Shown piece by piece: positions 1-7,676 of a stretch of 64,000 bases of DNA. The notes below the pieces were generated by a model that was not told the origin of the DNA, made no database searches, and was given only the letters and a program-made list of their open reading frames with translations. Origin of the DNA: Streptomyces sp. RPT161. Its GTDB lineage: Bacteria; Actinomycetota; Actinomycetes; Streptomycetales; Streptomycetaceae. Location of the stretch: positions 124,001-188,000 of the forward strand of contig NZ_JAPZVN010000009.1 in the NCBI RefSeq assembly GCF_027533845.1, given 5' to 3'. The translations under genes were made by a program, and so were the position numbers. Every line of letters begins with the position of its first letter. Within the stretch, counting starts at the first letter, position 1.

Positions 1-1
1 A

Positions 2-550
2 ACGGCGCTCGGGCATGTACGGCACGCCCGCCGCACCGCGACCGACAACCTTGCTGAGGCCCGCCGCTTCGTCCGTGCGCTGACCCCGCCCGATCTGGAG
101 ACGGGCTCGCTACCGGGTGCCCTGGAGCGGCTGTGCGCCACCACCGGGGAGTCCTCCGGGCTGGCCGTGACGTTCCATCTGTCCGGAGAGGCGGAGGCAC
201 TGCCCACGCCTTTGGAGGTGGCGCTGCTGCGCATCGCCCAGTCCGCGCTGGCCAACACGGTCCAGCACGCCGCCGCCACCCGTGCGGAGGTGACCTTGAG
301 CTACATGGGCAGCGAGATCGCCCTTGACGTCATCGACGACGGCCGCGGATTCACGCCCGGCCCGCAGCCTCCTCCGGGTGCGGATCCGGCCGCCGAAGGC
401 AGTTTCGGCCTCGCCGCGATGCGGTCCCGGGTCCGTGCGCTGCACGGGACCCTCGCCGTGGAGTCGGCGCCCGGCCAGGGCACGGCGGTCGCCGTCACCC
501 TCCCCGTCCGCACAGGGCCCACCGACGTCCATGGACGAGTCACCGCATGA
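2..550 (+). CDS. Sensor histidine kinase, C-terminal part (NarL/DesK type), cut by window edge
   Basis: The visible 182 residues are the end of a two-component sensor kinase; the 5' part lies outside the window. The first 25 residues (ARRTATDNLAEARRFVRAL) match the end of a HisKA_3 dimerisation helix. A HATPase_c domain follows: N-box around N85 in SALANTVQHA, a DDGRGF box at 112-117 and a glycine box GSFGLAAMRSR at 133-143. It would bind ATP and phosphorylate the regulator encoded next, whose ATG overlaps this stop codon (ATGA at 547-550). The input domain cannot be seen, so the signal is unknown. Confidence 0.9.
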   Translation, partial: TALGHVRHARRTATDNLAEARRFVRALTPPDLETGSLPGALERLCATTGESSGLAVTFHLSGEAEALPTPLEVALLRIAQSALANTVQHAAATRAEVTLSYMGSEIALDVIDDGRGFTPGPQPPPGADPAAEGSFGLAAMRSRVRALHGTLAVESAPGQGTAVAVTLPVRTGPTDVHGRVTA

Positions 551-1176
551 CCGCCATCCGACTGCTGCTCGCCGACGACCACCCCGTGGTGCGGGCCGGG
601 CTGCGCGCCCTGCTGGAAACCGAACCGGACTTCAGCGTCGTCGCCGATGTCGCCACCCCCGATGAGGCGGTGGAGTTGGCGGCCAGGCTCGCGGTCGACG
701 TGGTGCTGATGGACCTGCAGTTCGCCGGCCGCATGCTCGGCGCGCGGGCCACCGCCGCGATCACCTCAAGAGACGGCGCCCCACGAGTGCTCGTACTGAC
801 CACGTACGACACCGACGCGGACATCCTGGCCGCGATCGAAGCCGGAGCCACCGGCTACCTGCTCAAGGACGCCCCGCCCGAGGAACTGGCGGCAGCCGTG
901 CGCACGGCGGCGGCCGGCAGGTCCGCGTTGGCGCCCGCCGTGGCACTACGGCTGATGGACCGGGTGCGCGAACCATCCACGGCGCTGTCACGACGTGAGA
1001 CGGAGGTTCTGCAGCTGGTCGCGGAGGGCCTGTCCAACGACCAGATCAGCAAACGGCTGTTCCTCAGCCAAGCCACCGTCAAGTCCCACCTGGCACACAT
1101 CTACACCAAACTCGGCGTCGACTCGCGCACGGCCGCTGTGGCGACGGCCACCGCGCAGGGCATCATCCGCCGCTGA
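547..1176 (+). CDS. Two-component response regulator, NarL/LuxR (FixJ) family
   Basis: This is a 209-residue cytoplasmic DNA-binding regulator. The receiver domain (about 1-122) has the acidic pair D10/D11, phospho-acceptor D56, switch T85 and K107. A LuxR-type helix-turn-helix occupies about 145-205 (LSRRETEVLQLVAEGLSNDQ, then the recognition helix SQATVKSHLAHIY). It overlaps the histidine kinase by 4 bases, so the two are translationally coupled and form a cognate pair. Targets are unknown. The membrane protein 87 bases downstream on the same strand may belong to the same transcript. Confidence 0.95.
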   Translation: MTAIRLLLADDHPVVRAGLRALLETEPDFSVVADVATPDEAVELAARLAVDVVLMDLQFAGRMLGARATAAITSRDGAPRVLVLTTYDTDADILAAIEAGATGYLLKDAPPEELAAAVRTAAAGRSALAPAVALRLMDRVREPSTALSRRETEVLQLVAEGLSNDQISKRLFLSQATVKSHLAHIYTKLGVDSRTAAVATATAQGIIRR

Positions 1177-1262
1177 CCCGAAACCGTCGGGATGCAACCG
1201 CCGGTGGCCGCCGTGCAGTCTCCGTCCTGGAAGCACACGGAACCGTTGGACTACGGAGTGGG

Positions 1263-1925
1263 ATGGCAGAGCACGATGTTCGGAGCAGGATCGCACACGA
1301 CGCAAGACGGTTGCGAGCGACCGCCGTCTACGTGACGGCACTTCTGCTGACCGCATGGTGGCTCAAGGGCCAACCAGCGGCGGAACAGGCCCGGTTCATG
1401 CGGCACAACAGCAGCAACGTGCATCACATGGAGGTCGGCAAGTGGTGGACCCTGTTCACCAGCGGCCTGGTGGTCGACGGAGTGCCCGTGCTGGTCGGCG
1501 TCGCGGCCGTGGCCGCAGTGCTGGGTACCGCGGAGTGGCGGTGGGGTCGGGCGCGGGCGGTCGGGGTCTTCGTCTACGGGCACCTCACCGCGACACTGCT
1601 CACCGAGGGCGCGCTGTGGCTGATGCGGCTGGCCCACATGCCCGGAATCACCACCCGCGCGCGTGACGTCGGCATCAGCTACGGGCTGGTCACCACGGGG
1701 GCGTGTCTGCTCGCGCTCGCCGGGGGACCGCTGCGCCGGTACGGTCTGCCGCTGCTCGCCGTGGTACTGACCGCCGCGTGGCTGTACGACCAGCAACTCG
1801 CCGACGCCGGGCACCTGATATCGCTCGCCCTCGGCTGTCTCGCCGCACACAGCCGGTGGCTGCGCCCGGCCCCCGAGGAAGCCCGGTCTCCCGAATCCGT
1901 CGCGCTGCCCGCGCTCAACGCGTGA
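1263..1925 (+). CDS. Rhomboid-like polytopic membrane protein
   Basis: A 220-residue membrane protein with about five to six hydrophobic segments (near 20-34, 68-90, 98-120, 137-155, 161-176 and 182-196). The WWTLFTSGLV stretch at 61-70 resembles the rhomboid L1 region. DVGISYG at 135-141 supplies a G-x-S with S139, and GHLISLALG at 183-191 supplies H184 in the last helix; these would be the Ser/His dyad of an intramembrane protease. The GxSx motif is not the textbook GASG, so activity is uncertain. The gene follows the two-component pair on the same strand. Substrate is unknown. Confidence 0.6.
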   Translation: MAEHDVRSRIAHDARRLRATAVYVTALLLTAWWLKGQPAAEQARFMRHNSSNVHHMEVGKWWTLFTSGLVVDGVPVLVGVAAVAAVLGTAEWRWGRARAVGVFVYGHLTATLLTEGALWLMRLAHMPGITTRARDVGISYGLVTTGACLLALAGGPLRRYGLPLLAVVLTAAWLYDQQLADAGHLISLALGCLAAHSRWLRPAPEEARSPESVALPALNA

Positions 1926-1951
1926 GCGCGCGAGCCGCTTGTACGGACGAC

Positions 1952-2335
1952 CGCGAGGCTTGGTGACCCGCAGTCCTCTTCCAGTGCCGTCCACCGGTGA
2001 GGCGTTGGTGGAGATACGGCACATCGGTCGCAATTTCGGCGAGTTGAGGTACGCGCACCAGTGGTCGGCCGGCGCTGTGCACGGTTACGACGCGGTGGGC
2101 GTCGTGGTGCGCGCCGCATCCGACGGTTGGGGGCCGCCCGAAGGCACGCGTCGGGCTGGGAATGGCTCCCTACGCGTGGGCGGAGCTGGTAGCGGTCAGC
2201 CCTGCCTGGCTCGGCGCCGTTCCCGAGGGCGTGGATCCGGCCGACGCCGCCACGCTGGGGGCCACCGAAGTCACCGCGCTGCGGGTTCTGCGTAATCGTT
2301 CCCTGCTAGCGGGCTACGTCCTGGTCACTAGCCCG
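1952..2335 (+). pseudogene. Decayed zinc-type alcohol dehydrogenase / quinone oxidoreductase
   Basis: One frame reads TGEALVEIRHIGRNFGELRY then HGYDAVGVVV, a GroES-like MDR N-terminus. Near 2145-2155 the similarity switches to another frame (MAPYAWAELVAVSPAWLGAV, then PEGVDPADAATLGATEVTAL), so there is a frameshift. The sequence stops resembling the family after GYVLVTSP near 2330, before the Rossmann domain. No start codon is convincing. I read it as a frameshifted, 3'-truncated remnant. Confidence 0.7.
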
Positions 2336-2343
2336 ATGAGTCC

Positions 2344-2970
2344 TCAACGTGGTGTCTTGGCGCGGTTTCGGTGGGCCTCTTGCTTCGCGCGGTTGCCGCA
2401 GATCGCCATGGTGCACCACCGGCGAGCGCGGCCCCGGGTGCGGTCGGCGAACACCAGTGTGCAGGTCGGCCCCTGGCAGGCTTTGATGTTCGTGAAGTCC
2501 TCCTGGCTGACGACTGCCGACAGCGCCTGTCCGATCGGCAGCAGCAGCGACTCCGGTGTCCGCCATCGGCGCTCTGTGCGCAGTTCCAGACCATTCGAGC
2601 CTTCAGGCCCGCCGGCCACGACCTGCACGAACTGCTCATCGCGTGCGAGCAGTTGATTGAGCGGCTCCAAGTCGCGTACGGCCTCGGACGGGACCGGCCG
2701 CCCCTTCCACTCATTGACGAACCCCCGGAACCATTCCCGAAGGCTTCTCGCCTGGGCAGCGACGTGGTCCATCTCCCCTGGCATGGCCTCTGCTCGCAGC
2801 TTCTCGAGCACCTCGGCCGACACCAGCTCCGCCTGTTCCAGCCATACCAAAAGGCCGTCACCGTCGGCGATCCAGTCGACCTGGGTGCCGGCCGGAGTGG
2901 CGACCGAGTTCAGGAAGTCCAGGCCGACGGCGTCGGCGATGAACATGGCCGACGGCCGGTGGTCGGACAC
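2344..2970 (-). CDS. CGNR zinc-finger (ABATE domain) putative regulator
   Basis: A 208-residue protein with the two-part architecture of CGNR proteins. An ABATE/DUF1470-like N-terminal region opens with FIADAVGLDFLNS, and the C-terminal zinc finger has C165, C170, C186 and C191, the last within CGNR at 191-194. Family members are presumed stress-responsive DNA- or RNA-binding regulators. I chose the GTG at 2970 because a GGAG lies 8 bases upstream; ATG at 2946 is an alternative, and an open frame continues to 3093. Its upstream region carries an AGTAACC-N19-AGTTACG motif that recurs before the alpha/beta hydrolase. Confidence 0.8.
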   Translation of the reverse strand: MSDHRPSAMFIADAVGLDFLNSVATPAGTQVDWIADGDGLLVWLEQAELVSAEVLEKLRAEAMPGEMDHVAAQARSLREWFRGFVNEWKGRPVPSEAVRDLEPLNQLLARDEQFVQVVAGGPEGSNGLELRTERRWRTPESLLLPIGQALSAVVSQEDFTNIKACQGPTCTLVFADRTRGRARRWCTMAICGNRAKQEAHRNRAKTPR

Positions 2971-3012
2971 GGAACACGCTCCATAGGTCGGCGTCAGCTT
3001 CGTCTCGACGAG

Positions 3013-3045
3013 AGTAACCAGTCTGGCGACTCTTGACAAGTTACG
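3013..3045. promoter_or_regulatory. Putative operator copy 1 (AGTAACC-N19-AGTTACG) with promoter elements
   Basis: AGTAACC at 3013-3019 and AGTTACG at 3039-3045 are separated by 19 bases. The same pair with identical spacing occurs at 3297-3329. A TTGACA at 3033-3038 with CATAAC 16 bases later would be a + strand promoter toward the small ORF at 3123. The site lies about 45 bases upstream of the chosen start of the divergent CGNR gene. Confidence 0.4.
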
Positions 3046-3122
3046 AACCACCTGCATAACGTTCAAAACGTCGCTAAGGCGGTTAGGTATCAAGCATCGA
3101 AGCGGCCTTTCCGGAGGACCGC

Positions 3123-3272
3123 ATGATCACCCCCGAGACCCAGCGATTCACGGCCGAGAGGATGTCGGCCCGCCAGTTGTCGAAGCCCGTCGACCACACT
3201 CCGATGGTCACCGCCCCCGATGCCGCCGTGGGCACCGTCCTGAACGCTGCCCGCAGCGTGTCGACGACCTAG
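3123..3272 (+). CDS. Small ORF, unknown function (49 aa)
   Basis: ATG at 3123 is preceded by a strong GGAGG (7 bases away) and by a plausible TTGACA/CATAAC promoter. The 49 residues begin MITPETQRFTAERM and end ARSVSTT. I do not recognise the family; there is no signal peptide, membrane segment or cysteine. It sits between a CGNR regulator and an alpha/beta hydrolase and could be a leader peptide, a small partner protein or the N-terminal scrap of a deleted gene. Confidence 0.4.
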   Translation: MITPETQRFTAERMSARQLSKPVDHTPMVTAPDAAVGTVLNAARSVSTT

Positions 3273-3296
3273 AAGCCCGAGTGATCACGCCAGGCA

Positions 3297-3329
3297 AGTA
3301 ACCGTCCAAGAGGTACAAATCTAGTTACG
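3297..3329. promoter_or_regulatory. Putative operator copy 2 upstream of alpha/beta hydrolase
   Basis: AGTAACC at 3297-3303 and AGTTACG at 3323-3329, again with exactly 19 bases between. It lies 20 bases upstream of the hydrolase ATG and so overlaps the likely promoter or leader. The matched spacing suggests one regulator controls both this gene and the divergent CGNR gene; which protein binds is inference. Confidence 0.4.
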
Positions 3330-3348
3330 CAGTCAAGGGAGAATCACC

Positions 3349-4200
3349 ATGACGTCCATCGCCTACCGCTCGGCAGACGTCGACGGCCTGAGCATCTTCT
3401 ACCGCGAGGCCGGCCCGGCCGATGCCCCCACCCTGCTGCTCCTGCACGGCTTCCCGAGCGCGAGCCACATGTTTCGCGACCTCATCCCCCGCTTGGCCGG
3501 ACGGTTCCACCTCGTGGCCCCCGACCTGCCCGGTTTCGGCCAGTCCGACATGCCGCCGCGCGACGACTTCGACTACACCTTCGAGCACATCGCGGGCGTC
3601 ATTGATCGCTTCACCGAGGTGATCGGCCTGGAGCGCTTTGCGCTCTACGTCTTCGACTACGGCGCGCCGACGGGTTTCCGGATCACGGCCAAGCACCCGG
3701 AGCGGATCACCGCGATCATCTCGCAGAACGGCAACGCCTACGAGGAAGGCCTGAGCAAGGGCTGGAACCCGATCCGGGCCTACTGGCGGGACCGGTCGCA
3801 GGCCAACCGCGACGCGCTGCGCGGCTTCCTGTCGCCTGACACCACCCGCTGGCAGTACACGTACGGCACAGCCGATCCGACTGCGGTCTCTCCGGACGGC
3901 ATGACGCTTGACGACGCGTACCTGGCGCGGCCCGGGGCCGACGAGATTCAACTGGATCTCTTCGGCGACTACCACACCAACATCGCCCTCTACCCGGCCT
4001 TCCACGAGTACTTCCGGCAGCACCAACCACCGTTCCTGGCCGTATGGGGCCGCAACGACCCCTATTTCCTGCCCGCCGGCGCCGAGGCGTTCAAGCGCGA
4101 CCTCCCCGACGCCGTCGTCCGCCTCCTCGACACCGGCCACTTCGCCCTGGAGACCCACGCCGAGGAGATCGCGACAGCCATCGACGAGTTCCTGGCCTGA
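3349..4200 (+). CDS. Alpha/beta hydrolase (epoxide hydrolase / haloalkane dehalogenase-like)
   Basis: A 283-residue cytoplasmic hydrolase. HGFP at 33-36 is the oxyanion motif of epoxide hydrolases. The nucleophile position reads YVFDYGAPTG, giving Asp103 instead of Ser and so favouring the epoxide hydrolase/dehalogenase branch over an esterase. D237 (WGRNDPYF) and H264 (DTGHFALETH) complete the triad. A GGGAG precedes the ATG by 6 bases. Substrate cannot be read from sequence; haloalkane dehalogenase is an alternative. Confidence 0.88.
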   Translation: MTSIAYRSADVDGLSIFYREAGPADAPTLLLLHGFPSASHMFRDLIPRLAGRFHLVAPDLPGFGQSDMPPRDDFDYTFEHIAGVIDRFTEVIGLERFALYVFDYGAPTGFRITAKHPERITAIISQNGNAYEEGLSKGWNPIRAYWRDRSQANRDALRGFLSPDTTRWQYTYGTADPTAVSPDGMTLDDAYLARPGADEIQLDLFGDYHTNIALYPAFHEYFRQHQPPFLAVWGRNDPYFLPAGAEAFKRDLPDAVVRLLDTGHFALETHAEEIATAIDEFLA

Positions 4201-4463
4201 GGACTCGTGCCACTGGGCGACCGCTGCCGCTCTTCACGGCGCGGCTGTCCCTGCCAGGCCATGCCACCGTCAACGCTGCAACCTCGCCAGCGCCTCAGTA
4301 AGGCGCTGGCGACAGCGGCGTGGTCCCCGACCCGCCTGAGGCAACTGCGACGTCGCCGCGGCCGACGGCCATCCACAGGACGGCCGACTCGATGGTGCGT
4401 CGCACGATGAGGTCGGCCAGCAAGTCCGGCAATCTCCTGTGCTTGGCCTGGCGGGTGAGCGCT

Positions 4464-5495
4464 TCAGTTGGCGGACGCGAGCACCTGAGTTGGTGGCCAC
4501 AGCCAGCGTGAGGCGAGGACGGAGACGACGGCTCCGACCAGTACCAGGCCCGCCCGTACCGCGGCCGTGTACCAGGGAGTAGGCCGGTCGAAGTCGGTGA
4601 GAAGGAGCAGCAGAAGGGGGAAAGCCAGGCACCAGTAGAGGTAGTTGGCGGGTCTGAGGGCGTAGGCGAGTGTGCTTGTGGCGGCGACGATGGCCGTGAC
4701 TGGCCAGGGGCCGGGGTGGGTCAACAGAACCAGTGCGGCGGCGATGCCGCCGAGGGTGTTGCCGACGATGCGCTGGCGCGCCTTGGCCTGGGTGGCTTCG
4801 GGCGTGGGGCGCAGGGAGAGCAGGATTCCGGTGATGAGCCAGTGGCCTTGGCCGGAGAGTCGGTGCACGGCTGCCATGGTCGCCGATGCTGTTGCCAGGA
4901 GCAGCGCGAGGCGGGCGGCGTGGAGCCAGTCCTGCCGGGTGCGTGCCGGTGCCCGCGGCGGGGGTGCGGGACGGGTGGTCGAATCCCGTCGGGGTAGGAG
5001 GGGCAGAAGGAGTACGGCGCCCCACAGACTTCCGGCGAGCTGGGGCAGGGCGGGGATGCCAAAGCCTTCCAGCGGGCCGGAGATGCCGACCAGCACCGTG
5101 GCCAGGCCGAGTGTGTTGCCCACGCGTGGCAGCACCGCACCCGCCGCGGCGGCCACGGCGATCGCTGGCACCAAGGCCCAGACGCGGGCGTCGACCAGGA
5201 AGGAGTACAGCCCTGCCAGGGTGATCGCCACCGTCCGCGCACCGAGTCGGCGAGCACGTTCTCCGAGGTTCGCCTTCTGCGGCAGGGGCATGACCACCAG
5301 CAGCGCCGGAAGGGTCAGCGAAGCGCCCGCCTTGGGGTGTCCGATCACCGTGCCGACCACCAAAGGGGCCGCAAGCGCGATCCCCGCCGCGACTCCCGCG
5401 GGCCAGTCCGCCGACGCCTGCGCCCGCCAGTCCACACCGACCAGAGCCTTCAGCCGCGCCCGGCAGGACGGCGGATCACCACGGTCGGCACACAC
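4464..5495 (-). CDS. FUSC-family-like integral membrane protein
   Basis: About 343 residues with two blocks of hydrophobic helices split by a basic, proline-rich cytoplasmic stretch (RRDSTTRPAPPPRAPARTR), the layout of FUSC/aromatic-acid-exporter-like proteins. The C-terminal block has the family-like GHWLITGILLSLRPTPEAT followed by RIVGNTLGGI. The frame is open to 5849, but the sequence above about 5500 is Arg/Pro/Ser-rich and unlike a membrane protein, so I use the GTG at 5495; the exact start is uncertain. The role is probably transport of small organic acids, but that is family-level inference. Confidence 0.65.
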   Translation of the reverse strand: MCADRGDPPSCRARLKALVGVDWRAQASADWPAGVAAGIALAAPLVVGTVIGHPKAGASLTLPALLVVMPLPQKANLGERARRLGARTVAITLAGLYSFLVDARVWALVPAIAVAAAAGAVLPRVGNTLGLATVLVGISGPLEGFGIPALPQLAGSLWGAVLLLPLLPRRDSTTRPAPPPRAPARTRQDWLHAARLALLLATASATMAAVHRLSGQGHWLITGILLSLRPTPEATQAKARQRIVGNTLGGIAAALVLLTHPGPWPVTAIVAATSTLAYALRPANYLYWCLAFPLLLLLLTDFDRPTPWYTAAVRAGLVLVGAVVSVLASRWLWPPTQVLASAN

Positions 5496-5947
5496 TCGCT
5501 GCCGCTCGCGGCCCCCATCCGACCCGAATCCGCTCCGACTCCGGTTCACGCCAGCAGCCTGACGTGAGCACCCGAGCGGTGAGGCCGAACTGCGCTGTCT
5601 ACGGCGTGTCACCGACGCACTCCGACACGGCACCGTCCGTCCGGGCCGCGAGCCAGGCCGGAATCCGCCGCTTGGGCCGAACAGCGTGCGTCCCACGCCT
5701 ACCGCGAGACCCTCGTACGGTGTCTCCACCAGGTGACCGTCGATGGCTCGCTCGCGTACGTGGAGGACTTGACGCCGAGCAGGGTGCACGGCCGCTTCAG
5801 GTGGTCTACGTCCCAGGTTGGCCCCTCCCTTCGCGATCGGGTCGGGCAAGCTACTCGGCGACGTACGGCCATGCTGTCAGCGGGACGGCGGGGCTGATGC
5901 CGTCGGCATGGCTTCGGGGGCGGGAGGGCCGCCGAGGCCGGTCTCCC
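5496..5947. other. Intergenic stretch with no convincing gene
   Basis: Several overlapping open frames exist on both strands, but none has family-like sequence, a good ribosome binding site or a clean start. A + strand frame reading AYRETLVRCLHQVTVDGS then LAYVEDLTPSRV (about 5690-5790) looks somewhat coding and may be a remnant. It probably holds the promoter of the FUSC-like gene. Confidence 0.4.
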
Positions 5948-6442
5948 TCATATGCGGTCGACCGTCTCGTCGAGCGTGCTGTCAGCGCCGATCACGGTCT
6001 CCATGCCGCCGGGCAGTAGATCGCGCGACCGGTACCAGGCGCGCATCTCCGCCTCGCCGTACTCGTCTCGCTGCGGCTTGGTGGTATGGCGGCGCAGCGT
6101 CTCGGCGAACGGGATGTCGAGGTAGTAGTGGTGGGTGTGGCCGCGGTGGTCCTGGGCGAGTTGCCCGAGCATCTCGCCGTAGTGGGCCGCGTAGAGGATG
6201 CCTTCGAGGAGGACGTGGTAGCCGGCGTCGAGTGCGTAGCGGGCCACCGTGTCGATGAGGCCGATGTTGGCGCCGCCCGGGCGATCACGTTCGCGTAGGA
6301 CCACTCGGCGCAGGTTGTCCTGGCCGACCAAGGCGAGTCCGCGGCCGAAGCGGTTGCGGATCTCGGCGGCGACGGTCGACTTCCCCGATGCGGAGTTGCC
6401 ACGTACGACAACCAGTCGGGTGTCCCGGGTACCCACCATCAT
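5948..6442 (-). CDS. P-loop kinase-like NTPase (AAA_33 / zeta-toxin-like fold)
   Basis: A 164-residue protein with a Walker A motif GNSASGKST at 15-23 (K21) directly after the first beta strand (TRLVVVRG). It resembles small-molecule kinases of the chloramphenicol phosphotransferase/zeta group; a later DIPFAETLRRH with GEAEMRAWY resembles the lid region. The ATG pair at 6442 places the P-loop near the N-terminus as usual in the family; the frame runs to 6508. It is a single gene, divergent from the LacI gene. The phosphorylated substrate is unknown. Confidence 0.75.
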   Translation of the reverse strand: MMVGTRDTRLVVVRGNSASGKSTVAAEIRNRFGRGLALVGQDNLRRVVLRERDRPGGANIGLIDTVARYALDAGYHVLLEGILYAAHYGEMLGQLAQDHRGHTHHYYLDIPFAETLRRHTTKPQRDEYGEAEMRAWYRSRDLLPGGMETVIGADSTLDETVDRI

Positions 6443-6536
6443 TCGGACCACGCTAACGGTGCCACGGCTGAGCCTCCACGAGGGAGCGCGCGTCTTCGAA
6501 CCGCACAAGAGGGCCTACTGGGCAACGAAAAATCCT

Positions 6537-6570
6537 GCAAGCGGCTTGCGTAAGGTGCGGTAATCTTGCG
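6537..6570 (+). promoter_or_regulatory. Putative LacI-type operator and half-sites at the lacI-like gene
   Basis: GCAAG-CGG-CTTGC at 6537-6549 is an inverted repeat, and TTGCG occurs at 6546-6550 and 6566-6570, 20 bases (two helical turns) apart. The same half-sites recur between the glucanase and the binding-protein gene near 10.0 kb, suggesting autoregulation by the adjacent LacI protein. Confidence 0.4.
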
Positions 6571-6573
6571 GGC

Positions 6574-7578
6574 ATGACGCGTCGACTTGCTGATGTCGCG
6601 AAGAAGGTCGGGGTCAGTGAGGCAACCGTGAGTCGGGTGCTCAATGGCAAGCCCGGGGTTTCGGAGGCCACACGGGCCGCGGTGCTGACCGCACTGGACG
6701 TGCTGGGGTACGAGCGGCCCACACAACTGCGCGGCGAGCGGGCGCGGTTGGTGGGCCTTGTGCTGCCCGAGCTGCAGAACCCGATCTTCCCCGCGTTCGC
6801 CGAGGTGATGGGTGGCGCGCTCGCACAGCAGGGCCTGACGCCGGTGCTGTGCACGCAGACCGCCGGCGGCGTGTCCGAGGCGGACTACGTTGAGCTGCTG
6901 CTGCAACACCACGTGTCGGGCGTGGTGTTCGCGGGCGGTCTCTACGCGCAGGCCGACGCCCGGCACGACCACTACCGGCTGCTCGCTGACCGCAACCTGC
7001 CGGTTGTACTGATCAACGCGACCATAGGCGGCCTCGGTTTCCCGCAGGTCTGCTGTGACGACGCGGTCGCCGTGCAGCAGGCGTGGCGTCATCTGGTGTC
7101 GCTCGGGCACGAGCGGATCGGTCTGGTACTCGGCCCGCACGACCACGTCCCGTCGAGCCGCAAGCTCGCCGCCGCGTGGGAGGCGGCCGGCCGCAGTGGA
7201 CCCGAACTGCGCGACGAGTATGTGGAGCACACCATGTTCTCGCAGGCGGGCGGCCAGGCGGCGGTCGGGCGGCTGCTGGACCGCGGGGTGACCGGGGTGA
7301 TCTGCGCCAGTGACGTCCTGGCGCTGGGCGTGATACGGGGGGTGCGCCGACGCGGGCTCGACGTGCCGGGTGACGTCTCCGTCGTGGGGTACGACGACTC
7401 GGCGTTCATGAACTGCGCCGACCCGCCGCTGGCCACCGTGCGCCAGCCGATCGAGGCGATGGGCCGGGCCGCCGTACAGCTGCTCACCTCGCAGATCGCG
7501 GGAAAGGTGGTCACCGGCGACGAGTTGCTGTTCGAACCGGAGCTGGTGGTACGCGGTTCGACCGCCCCGGCCCGATAG
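6574..7578 (+). CDS. LacI-family transcriptional regulator of the alpha-glucan locus
   Basis: A 334-residue repressor. The N-terminal LacI helix-turn-helix (LADVAKKVGVSEATVSRVLN, then the hinge helix ending ALDVLGYERP) is followed by a periplasmic-binding-protein-like sensor domain with typical landmarks: GLVLPELQNPIFPAFAEVM, SLGHERIGLVLG, GVICASDVLALG and VSVVGYDDSAF. It lies convergent to the glucanase gene and near the ABC transporter and alpha-glucosidase genes, so it most likely represses them until a gluco-oligosaccharide binds. The ATG at 6574 puts the HTH at residues 3-50, as usual. Confidence 0.93.
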   Translation: MTRRLADVAKKVGVSEATVSRVLNGKPGVSEATRAAVLTALDVLGYERPTQLRGERARLVGLVLPELQNPIFPAFAEVMGGALAQQGLTPVLCTQTAGGVSEADYVELLLQHHVSGVVFAGGLYAQADARHDHYRLLADRNLPVVLINATIGGLGFPQVCCDDAVAVQQAWRHLVSLGHERIGLVLGPHDHVPSSRKLAAAWEAAGRSGPELRDEYVEHTMFSQAGGQAAVGRLLDRGVTGVICASDVLALGVIRGVRRRGLDVPGDVSVVGYDDSAFMNCADPPLATVRQPIEAMGRAAVQLLTSQIAGKVVTGDELLFEPELVVRGSTAPAR

Positions 7579-7676
7579 GCGAGGGGCCACCACCTGGCGG
7601 CCGGATGGCGGTGGGCGGCCGCGTGCCGTCCGCGGTCGCCCACCGTCCCTCCATGACGCCGCGCGGCGTCAGCTGT

